A DNA stretch of 64,000 nucleotides. It comes from Diploscapter coronatus. Lineage: Eukaryota; Nematoda; Chromadorea; Rhabditida; Rhabditidae. The notes beneath the pieces were generated by a model. That model made no database searches and was not told where the DNA came from. It was given only the letters and a program-made list of their open reading frames with translations. The first letter of the stretch is position 1, and the number at the start of each line of letters is the position of its first letter. Shown piece by piece: positions 34,421-46,400 of the stretch. The stretch is taken from the NCBI GenBank assembly GCA_964036155.1, contig OZ038422.1:77275201-77339200 (forward strand), in the 5' to 3' direction. Position numbers and translations under genes: made by a program.

Positions 34421-37400
34421 CTAAGCTATTTTCAATTCATACGCTCTCTGGATGATCTCCATGCGAACTGCATTTGGTGAGCAGTAGGACGAGACTGGGG
34501 CGGTCGAGTTTGAAGGATGAATTCCGAGAGATTCCAAATTCAGAACTTCGCCATCAGGCAACGAGGTGGATCTAAAACATATAAATAGATAAGTCGGCAT
34601 TTCTTGAAAAATTGATCAAATCTACAGTAACCTCTAATTGATCGTGCAAATGAAAAAACTACTAATTCTAAAAGTCTTTCAGAAAAAACTCACCTTTTCC
34701 TCATGGCAATGACGATTTCTCCATCGAATTGATTCGAAGAGGCATTTCTTCCAACCGCGTGGCAATTTCTGGACGAAGAAAAGGCTGGGTGCCGACCGCG
34801 TCCGGAACTTCTGAGACAAAAAAATCATTTTCTCGAATTTTTCAATTTGTTCCAGAAATTGCATCCTTTCATAATTTTCCCGAACTCACCTTTTCCTAAC
34901 CGGAGGCATAGACCGTTCTTCATTCACCGATGGCAGTTCTCTGAACGAGTTTCCGACGCTCACGATACCACCATTCGCTTGGGAATAATAGGCATTGTTG
35001 GGCTCCTAAAATGAGAACAATTGACTCGTTTAATTGTGCTATTATCAATTTGATTAGAGAAATTAGATCGAATAATTACCAATAAAGGAGTTCCCTGTCG
35101 TTCGCTTTTGAGCCTTCTGAATATCGACACGTCTTTGGGAGCCAATGACAACGTCGAACCTCGTGCGTTGAGTCCTGAATTTTCGAATTAAAATCGATAA
35201 TTTAACTGTTTCAAACGTTTTATTGCAGTATCACTGGGTTTAGATTTTGGTTTGATAGTGGATCAAGTTTAGGGTTTCTTGAAAAATGTTTGAGCAAAAA
35301 ATCATGGGAAGTTCTCTGGAGTCGAAGTCTATTGAAGGTGGCTTTCTGAGGTGGGGTGGGGAATTTTCGATGCTTCGGCCTTTGATTGGGGGGTATTTTG
35401 ATTTTCGGGGGTTTTGGGGAAGGTTTGACTTGGCTTGAAAGCAGGGATCGGGGTCGGGCTGGGAATAACTTCATCTTCGACCGTATATTCTGCCAGGATT
35501 TTTGGCTTTAGTCTTATCCCTAACAAAATAATCATTAAAAATGCTAAAAATGAGATTTTTCAAGATTTTCCACAGAAAGATAAATTTACTTTGTAACCTT
35601 AAAAATTAATATTGATTTTTTTTCAAAAACCAACCCCAACTGCTTCCCCTGTCCCTCTGCTGTCTGATGGTGGAGTTTCTCGGGAAAATGGGCTCCGTGG
35701 TAGTCCGCTCTGTCTCGGGGATGACTTCGTCCGCGAACTCGAATCCCTCTCGTCCGTTCAACCAGTACGTCGTCATCTTCCCTTTGCCCTGAATTTAGCA
35801 GAGTAATTTGGGGAAATCGTGTTTTTGTTTAAACTTTAATCGACTTTTGTTAAAATCTAGAAAAAGAAGTCTTAATTTTGGTAAGTTATACGACTTTTTT
35901 CTCCATTTTAGTCTCAACTAATACAAATCTACCATTTTAATGGGAAAAATATTCCAAAATTTAGCAGTGTTAAAATACTATAATTATCATAAAACTTCCT
36001 TTAGATAACCACTATCTTGACGAATTGTGAATTTTTAATTAGCCGTACTGAGGAAATAACGTGTCTAAAAATACCTTAATCGGCAGCTCGCCTCTCATTT
36101 CCAGCTGGAATCCCGGAATGGTCGACAGCGCCAGATATGTCGACTCCGAGCAGTGAATCCTCAGCGCCTCTCCGTTGCTCTCCATTCGACTCGCCGTGTT
36201 CACCGTGTCGCCGAACAGACAATACCTAGAAAAATGTCGTAATCTTTCAAAATTCGAATTTTTTCTTTTAATTTATAAAGTACCGTAATTTTTGAAATCT
36301 GTAAATTTTGTCTAAAAATAGATTTTTCGAAATTCTATGCTTCCTGTTGAAAATTACAATTACAATAAACTTCAATAAAAATTTCTAGTTTTAAACTAAA
36401 ATTAGTACAACCCAGAAAAGATTAAAGTTATTTGAAAAAATACAGTAATCCAAAAAATCGAAGTTTAAAAATTTCAACTAACCTAGGCATGGTCTTTCCG
36501 ACGACTCCCGCGACGCAGGGGCCTGTATGGAGACCGATTCTCAGATGGAGATGCTCTTCGGGCTTGTGTGGAATGACGAAGGATCTGGAAGGGGAAAGAG
36601 GAAATATATGAAATTCAGTTAGGGGAAATCCCTTTGAACAAAAAATATATATGGGATTCAAGGAAAAGATATTTGAAATGCATTTTTAAATGAATGTGTG
36701 AAATCCCCCACCTAACAGCATGAAGCAGATGTAGAGCCATCATGGCAATTTGCTCTGCATGGTATTCCGGACTCGTGTAATGAGGCACTCCAGACACCAC
36801 CATATACGCGTCGCCGATAGTCTCCACCTGAAGCTCGATAGTTAATTAGCTGATAATTATGCTAGTTGAGAATGAGTTAATTATGGTAATTGATTGAATT
36901 CGTGCTTTTCATTAGCTGACTGAGTGTTCTCAGTGTTAGAGACTTTTAATGAGCGAAAGTGACAATTTGATAGGACTGCCAATCAAAACTCTGTGGTTTT
37001 CGATGAAGCATAAAGACTATTTGGCAATTCTGTCAAAGAGAATACAAATTCAGTATTGTTCAATTAAAAGTACCTTGTAAACATCGTATTTCCTGATGAT
37101 AGAATCGAAGAGAGTGTAGAGTTTGTTGAGGAATGCGACCACCTGAAAAAAACGATTTTTGAATTTCAAAAATGAAAGAGAAAACCTCCATAGGTGTAGA
37201 CTCTCCGGAAATCCTCGTGAATCCGACGATATCCGAAAAGTAGATCGTGACGGGCTTGAAAGACTCGGGCTCCACGTCTTTTCCAGCCAAAAGTTGGTCG
37301 GCGACGGATCTGAAAATCGATGTTTATTGATTTTTTTTACTTCTATCGTTTTATAGAACATTTGCCAATTTATAAAAAGAAACTTTATCGTTTTGCGAGA

Positions 37401-40400
37401 AATTCAATATTCCCTTCCAAATCATAAACAATCAGTCTTTTGCAAAATGCTATTTGCTCTACTCTCATTTTTATTCGCTTTTCAAAACCCACAAAACGAA
37501 CCATCTTGGCGTGGCTGTATGTTTTGCAAGGTAATTATATCGAAGTTAATAATTACCCTAATTATCTAATTAAGTTGATAATTGCCCATGGGGAAGTCTA
37601 CTATAACCAATTTCCAAATTCAACCGATGACCAATTAGCCGACTACTATGAAGCTTCTTGCAAAACTGATCAAAGAATTTCCTACGCGATGGCTCAGATT
37701 TGCAAAGAGCTTGTTCGAAATTGCCTCGATGGTTTGATAGTTTCTACGAAAAATTTTGAAAAACCAGAAATTTTGTGCAAGAAGCAAAATTACTGTGGTG
37801 AATAAAAATCTTTTTGAAAGGAATTCAAATTTTTACGAATGAACGAAAATTACTGTAGAATAAATTCTATTGTTTCACTTTTAGAAAATGATTGATTTTT
37901 GAAAATTAAAAAAAAAAAATTCTTTAACAAGTAAAGCAGTCACTATTATTGTTTGAAAATTATTGCTCACTTGGCAAAAGTACTCGAATTTGTCAGAAAA
38001 GTACTCACTTGGGCAACATTCTCTGGAGCAGATTTTCGCTCCTCCTCTGTTCTTCCCTCAATTCGGCAGTCCTCTCGTCCACCAAGTGCTCCAATTGATT
38101 CTGGTACTTTTCCATCATCTCGATCATGTGGTCCTGGAATTTAAAAAATTGAAAGTTCCAATATTTTAAATAAAAAAAAAAGCCTAAAAAATGAACAACT
38201 CCAAAAAAAATAATCAAATAATACTTTTTGCTATTTCTTTAAAATAAATACTTAGCATACCATGATATTCCTCTTCTGAATCTCCTTGAATAGCGGCTTG
38301 AGTTTTTGCCTGATTTGACCCTTGAACTCCGGTCTTTGATTAGCATCGGCGTTCCAGCAAGCTTGCATGACTTCAGCCAAATACGGCCTGATACAAACAT
38401 GATCGACGTCGAATGAAGGACGGAACGTCGGATCGGAATGCACTAATTGGACGATTTCTGAAAATGTTAGGTAAGTTAAAGGAAGTTTGAAAAAAAATCA
38501 ATGGATCTTCTGTAAATTATTACTTGTATCTGAAAGCTGAGATAAAACTATAAGATCATTTTGTTCGGCCTTAAAAATCACAGGTAAGCCAGAAAATCTC
38601 AGACATAAAAATTCCTACAGGATTTTTTCCTATTTTCGAAAGCTCAATAACATTTTCATGAGGCTAACCTTGAGGATTGATCTCATCATTCCTAGCCCAG
38701 ATTTGGAAGGGTCCTTGTCTGAGCAGAATTTCATGCAGGATGATTCCGAACGCGTAGACGTCGCCTTTAGAAGTGCCCTGGAAAAGCTACTTTTAGAAAA
38801 ATTAGATGTTTAAAATTTGTTTAAAGTTGAATTTCCAGAAATTGACATTTTCACAAAAAACGAATGATTTTCAAGAAAATATTCAATTGGCTTGCCTTTT
38901 TCGGACTGTGACTAAGCGTGCCTGCGTCATTCAAAGCCAGCAGCTCCGGTGCGGTCCAAAGGAGATTTTTCCACTAAACAATTTTTTTTCTAAACATTGA
39001 ATTTTTAACGAATTTTGTACCTTTTTATTTTCGTCCTTCCACTCCATTCCATCCCGAATTTCATACAGACCGTAATCAGCCACTTGGAGAGACCATCTGA
39101 AAATCCAAAACTAAGAAAACCAACTGAATTCCGAAGTTAGTTTAGCTACAAATGGACTTCAAACTTAGCTTCGAAATAATTTTAACTAAACAAATTTTAA
39201 CTTCGAACTTAATTCTCACTTTATTTGAACTTCAATTTTCATATCAAACTCAAATTTTACCTCGCAGTCATCAGGCAATTTGTTGACTTCAAATTTCCAT
39301 GACACTTGAGCTCCGAGTCATGCAAGTAAATCATGCCCTGGAATTGCAAAGAAAATAGATTTAAGTCCTGCCCCCTTTTCCGCGTACCTTCAACAGATCC
39401 TCGACGAAACTGGCAATGTACATATCATCGATCTTCAGATCGCCCTTTTCGAGAATATCGTAAAGGGAAGCCTTCTGACAGTAATCACGAACCACACAAA
39501 TCGAGTTTTGGTAGATGATGATTCCTGAAAATCTTGATTTGTTTACCTTTTTACAAAAATTTTATAGAAAATGAATTCCACATTTTTAGAACGGCTTTCT
39601 AAAATTAGAATTTTAAAAATTCAATTACCCATAAAAGTATTGATATTTGGGTGGGCCAGCTGGCGCATGATTCTCAGCTCGATTTTCACTTGGCGCGTTA
39701 GAGCATTCATCTTCCTGTTGTAGGTGATTTCTGAAAACCAAGTTTTCAAAAATCTAATTTTAATAAAATAGATAAGTTAGCAAATAATTTGAAAAAAACA
39801 ATAGATTTTAAAATATCGATATTTTTCAAATTTTGCGAAACTTACCCTTTAACGCAACCATGGTTCCCTTGTACCAGACGGGCTCTTTGAAGCCTGAACC
39901 GCCCTTGTTGTTCGAGGCGTTAAGCAGATCGTAATACTAAAAATCATTTTTTAAACTTTTGAAAGAAAGATTAATAAAATTCAGAAAAAAGATTTTAAAA
40001 AAGCCAATTGTACCAAATTGAGCCCGGTAAGGGATTGAGTGGAGCCGTGCTGATTGATTTTCTGGATCTCTTTCGGGTCGATTCTCCAGATACTCGCTAG
40101 CTCGGTCTCGAATTTGCGATTCCTGAACAATTAGAATAAAGAGAAAATCAATTGTATCATTAAAGTTTCATTCGTTTAAGAATAAAACAACCTTAAACAT
40201 CAAAATAGTGATTGGAAAAATATTTCTATCTTAAATTCCAAGTCAAGTTTAAAACAAATGTGTTTAAAGATGAAAATAAAAAGAAAGTGGAATTACTTGT
40301 ATCTTAAAAAGCCGACGATTAGAGTGATGAGCACGAGTCCCGCAGCGATCGATGAGAGAATTGCGACAAGGAATTCTGAAAATTCGAAAGTTAGCAAAAG

Positions 40401-43400
40401 TCGATTTTTCCAGAAAATCCAAAGTTTTAAAAGTCAATGGATATCACATCCATTAAAGCATGCCAAACAAGCAAAAAACTGAAAATTCGAGAAATAAGAT
40501 AATCGATAATTGCCTCCAGAATTGTTCGAATTAATGAAAAGTTAAAACTAATTAAAATAATGCGAAGTTTACAAACAACGTGCAAGCCAACCTTTACGCC
40601 TTTTGACAGCGACCGCTAAAAGCAAACAATATCAATAACATGCAAATCTCGTTAGAAGAAATGATACGAATTGATTCCTTTCTAATAAAATCAATCACTT
40701 TTTCTTAAAATTGATCTCTTTCTTGGGAAAGTTGACCGCTTTTCGGATAAAATTTATCTATTTTAAGATAAAGTTGATTTTTTCTAAATTGATAAAAAAT
40801 CTTGATCATTTCTGATAAATCACCACAGTTTTACTTTTATCAGTGTCGTTGACGCGTCTCGGAAACCGGCCATGATGATCATCTTCGAAACCTGATAAAA
40901 CTATAAGCGTGCAGAACAAATCTTCAATACAAAATTCAGAGTTTTTGACTATCCAATCCATTTTTCAAATCTTCCCTCAACACATGACAACAGAAATAGT
41001 CCAAAACTCGAAATTTGAACCAAACACTATACAAAATTGCTTCCACAAAACATAAAATGGGGAATTTCACAAAAATGGTATTTTGCAGAAAAAATCTAAA
41101 ACTCACTATTCGTTTGGCAATTTTCTCCAAGAAATCCACAGTGCGGCTCATCTTTGGGCGGCTCTCCGGATATCCAATTGATTGACTTTTTGAAGCTTAA
41201 TTATCTCCCAATTAACTCGTTCATTACAGGATAATTAAGTTGCTAATTGCTCTAATTAACTTACAATAGTTCGGGCTTATCCTTGACGCCAGAATCTATG
41301 AACGTCGCCGTAATGTCCAGGGCGTAGTCCATCGGGTAGTAATCGACAGAGTGGGAGTCGTTCATCTAAAATAGTTGGGATAAACTAGGTCTATTAATTA
41401 CCATAATTAAGTCAGTTATTTAGGGTAGTTAAGTAATAATTACCGGCTCGACTTTCTGATAGCTCAACAGGGTGTAGTTTCCCTCGGCATCGCCATTAGA
41501 ATCGATCCGCATTTCGAAGCCTTGAATGCCTGAAATTTCACATTATTTTTACCTTAAAATTTTAAATCTCATTTTTAATATTTTATTTTCAAGGAGGTTC
41601 CTATTCTAATGATCTCAATATCATTGTTATCATTTTTTTTCAACAAATTTTCAATTACTTTTCAGGAAAGTATTTCAATATCATTACATATGCCTTTTTG
41701 ACTTGTTAAGGAAGTTCTTATGATCGGTCTCGCTTCATCGTTTACTTTTCCAATAAACTTCTCCTTACTTAGCACTTATCTCATAACATCATTTCCTTTT
41801 GTTTTGAGTTTTAGGTCAACACTTTCCCTTGCAAGCCCGTTCTTACTCATCATCGTTTGTTCAAACTTAAATCTGCTCGCTACTTTTCCGGGTTCGCCTG
41901 TTTTAACCCTTTACAAATAAACACTGTCCCCACCTATATAAAGCCTACAAAATGCCTCGATTTAGGCAACAACCAAAGATGTTGTATCAAAATTTAGCTA
42001 CAGTAATTTTGTGCCTTATTCCGGCTTTCCTGGCTCAGGATCCATTCGACGACGACGACGATTTCGATATTCCGCCTCCACCGGGGCCTGGAATGATTCC
42101 ACCGCCACCTCCTTTTGGAAGGTAGGGAATATATATATATATATATATATATGAAATACCCTTAAATTCTCAGACCCCGTCCCGACTCTCCCATGTTTTT
42201 CTCCCGAGCATTCCTTCTTCCACCCCCACCTCCGGCCGAATTCGAGGGCGGTTCCCCGATGTTCGACAGGAAAAATTGGTGGCTCTATTCGAAGCGGCCT
42301 TTGGAGACCATCGATGAAACGTAGATTCTCAAAAATATAGGGAAAAAAATTCTCAAGTTCTAGAAAGATTATACGAGTCCTAGGAATTTTGAAGAATTTC
42401 GTACATCTTTTTGTTGATAAAATACAAAACTTTTTACAAGTCCTAGAGGAGTTTTTATGCTCTAGAAAAAAACTGAAAAAAATCTCTAATTTTCAGAAAA
42501 TTCCTGGACGACCCCGAATTGGTGGTGCCTCCCTACCAAGAGGGCCAGTTCCCAGCCGCCAACCAAATCCCGATGAAGCGACCCGGTGGCAAGCGACCGG
42601 ACCGAAAAATCCGACCCCGACCTGGTCAAGGCAAAAATCAGGGAAACAAACCTCGATTTGGAACGCAGAGACCTAGACCTGATAATAATCAACTTCCGGC
42701 TATCAGACAAGGGGGAAATATTGACCAAGAACAATAATTGTATATATATCTTGCAAAAATAAATATTTGATCTCAGTGATATTTGCAATTATCATAAAAT
42801 GAGTTCATAAATTAATTTAGCAAAAAATGATAAACTCAACAAATAGTATAAGTGACGTAAAATGTCTTGTTTTGCATGTGTGTTGTTATTTTAGTGATTC
42901 GTGATAGCGCAATACTTGGTTTATTGTTAGGGCTCTTGAGAATGACCGCATCTTTTTCGTATCTCTCTAATTCTCCCATACTATTTCTCAACCTTTCATT
43001 TCTAGACGATCTCGCCAAAACATTATCAATATTTGACCAGACCCTTTAAAACCCTAGATATCTTCTGTATCTCGACTCGGCTATTCTGACATTTTCAATG
43101 AATCTTCTATCGCTGATAATTTTGGCCCTATCAGTTTTCTTTATCGTTGAAGCGAGGTATTTTTTTGTGGTCAGGGACCGATTGCTTGAGACAGAATAAC
43201 CCATGCACAAATTCGAATATACCAAATGTGCATCGCGTATTTTCAGATAGTTGTCAAAATTCTTCATTGAGCCAATGAAATGTGAAGTTCGTTGCAAATA
43301 ACACCCTAATTTTTGCTCACCAAAATTGTTTCATTTATTCTATCTCAAGTGTTTTATCATTTTTATCATCATTTTATGGAGCTTTTAGCGAGCACGACAA

Positions 43401-46400
43401 CACTTTGAAATTCGAGGATGCTAAACTGAATTCCATAAAAATCGGCCAGAAACACCCCTATAAAACCAAATTTTCGGTAAGTTGGTCAAAAAAATTTTTG
43501 TTGTTAATTTCGAACATTTTAGAAACCTCCCATGATGCTGACGGCTTATCAACCGAGAGTTTACAATAGGGAAAAGCGGTATTTTTTTACGATTTGTCAA
43601 AAAATTTCGAAATTCTTTCAGAGATATCCGTGAAAAGCGAGGCTTGAGAAAGTTCATCAAAAAACTGGGCCGATCTATTGAAAAACGGGGACGACAAGCT
43701 GTAGACCTCGCTATACCCGCACTTGTGAATAAGCACGTTGGAAAATAATAAATTATTTACAATTTTCTTGTCTGCATAGAAGTTTCACCTCTTGCAAAAG
43801 TCCGTTCTAAGAAAAGTGCATGAAATTGCAAATACCAGGGTCAGATTAGGACTTTCTAATACCTGAAGATTTGAGATAAATGGGAGGAAAAGGGGGATTT
43901 GGCCGATTTCCGTTATCAAATTTTTCACCTGTGCAAAATTAATCCGTTGATAAAAATTCCCCAGTACAGGGAAATACAGCTTAGATCTCTGACGCAAATC
44001 CTTCATAAATATCTCAGCGATAAACTGGGTTGCAAAATCGGAAAACGACTACGGTAATCCTACACAAATTTGGCTAAATCTGCCCAAATTTTGCAGGTGT
44101 AAAATTAGTGTTTACATTTTTTAAAGGAGCCGGAAATGAAATTTCCAAAAACTATATATCACCCACTTTCCTATTCTTAAGCATTGAGAAAACTCACTTT
44201 GATATTTCTGGTTGAGTATCTGGTTCATGATCGCCACGCCGTCTCTCGTGCCATCGTCACCCCGCGCAATTTCCTCGAACGTCTTCGACTCGATGACGCG
44301 ATGTAAAGCACGAGCGTAGAGATACACAGCATCGTAAAGGTAGGACGCGGCACGGTTGACCTGAAAAAATCGATAATTTATGAAAAAATTTTTTTAATTA
44401 TTACAAAAAAAAATCGATATTCTTACCTCAGGAGGCAAAGCCGAGGACTGATTCTCGAAGTGTATCGAAAATTCCTTCAAATGCGAGTTGGCTTTGGTGC
44501 AGAAGTCGCGAAATCTGAAAAAAGCGATTATAAAAAAAATTAAAAATTGAAATATTTGCAGAAAAGCTGGAGTTTTCTCATTAAACTGCGATAACTGTTG
44601 AATTTCGGCAAAAATGCGTACCTCGGGGAGTTTTCAACGGGCGTGGGGAGGATGACAAGCACGGACTGAGACCACTTGACTATCTCCGTGCCGTTGGGGA
44701 TCGTCTCGTTGTCGTAGTTGTTGTACATCATCTCCTGCATCACGTATTCACGCGAGATTCGACCCTCCCAAATTTGGTCCAGTTTAAACTTGGTGTCTAA
44801 AATTTTTTAAATGAATATATCTTATCAATTTCCTTCGAAAATCATTAATTCCTACAGAAAAAATGGATAAACTTTACTACAAAACATCTACAATATTTTC
44901 AATTTCTTGCATTCGAAATAATAAATAAAAAGTGACCTCTCAAATAATAATTGTTCATGGAATGGTAGACGTTGGTCCATTCGTTGTCTGGTGCGAGGTA
45001 GATGAGCACATAGTCGCCCTTGTCCATCAATCCGGCACGGCCCATCGCGTTCAGAATTGCGCGGTACAGGTAATCAGAGCCGATTGTCACGTAGACTGAA
45101 AAAATAAAATAAATGCGAAAAATATTAGAAAATTCTTCATTTGGAAGACATGTTTATATAAAAATTGAAAAAAACTACTTCTTGTAGAATCTTTGGTCTC
45201 CTGGATGACCTGCTTGAGGACTTTCCTCCCGGAGATGTCCGAAAACCAATGAAAAGTTGACACATTCTGAATTCATTAACTTTTATGCCTTCCAAAAATA
45301 CACAAATCTACCTGAATGGAAAATGGGCTGGTTTCCGGTGGTAAGACGGTATTCCTCTGGTCGATTATTTGCTGGAATCAATAAAATTGAGGAATAAATA
45401 CAGTAAAAAATAATTTAGAAAATCGCTCAAAAGTAAAAAGAACTCCTACCCTCAAACTTTTGAACATCTCATGAGCGGGGCCACCTCCATTTTTGTCCAG
45501 GTCATAAATGACGGAGAATTTGCGCCACTTGAAATGATCGAACGTCGCCAAAAGGGCCTGCAGGATTTTGTTCGCAGAGGGGACTGTCCGGGCGAAGGTT
45601 TTGTAGCTGAAAATTTTTCCGATTAAACATTTTTCATCCTTTCAAGAAAAAATCGTTGTAAAATCTAAAAATTCCTTCACACTGAAAATTATAAGTCCAA
45701 AAAATCTGATATTATCTTTGAGAAATGTGTTGGCAGACTAGAAATATGAAATCAAAAGGCCAATAGATTCAGTTTCAGGAAAATTTCTTTATATTTGTCA
45801 TTTTTCCGATTTTCATCGTATACTTATCAAAACCCCTTGCAAAGTCCGGTGATTTTTCGAGAGTATAGTTAAAAAAAAACCCCTCATCATAGCTTCTCTT
45901 GAACTAAGCAAATTGTCCAACGTTTCTCGAAAGTAAACAAAAATCTAGCAAACTCGAATCTAGTCTTTTCAGATGAAAAAAAAAAATTCTAAAAATCACG
46001 ATTTTTTAATTTTTGCAGGCCCTTAAAAATTCCGATTTTTGGCCTGATTCTTTCATTCCTTGTAATCAACTCCCCAGAGCCATTTTCATATCTCTGCTTT
46101 TGTTTAGCAAAATGCAGGAGTCTTTTCAGAATCCTGCATTTTGCAGCCAGCCAAAGCGCATAAAGAGGATTAAGAACAAACTTATGCTAAATCACGTACA
46201 AATGCGAGACGGATAAAAAAATAAATTCGAAAACTACTGTAATCTTCTTCTTTAAAAACTGCACGAGTTTTACGAAAATCGATACGAAGCAAAATAAATT
46301 TCTCAAAAGGTCATTTTTGGAGAGTATTTTTCAAACTCATACATCAGCTGTTTTTTTTTTTTTATAAAAAAATGTCTAGAAATTTGAAAGACTAGAAAAT

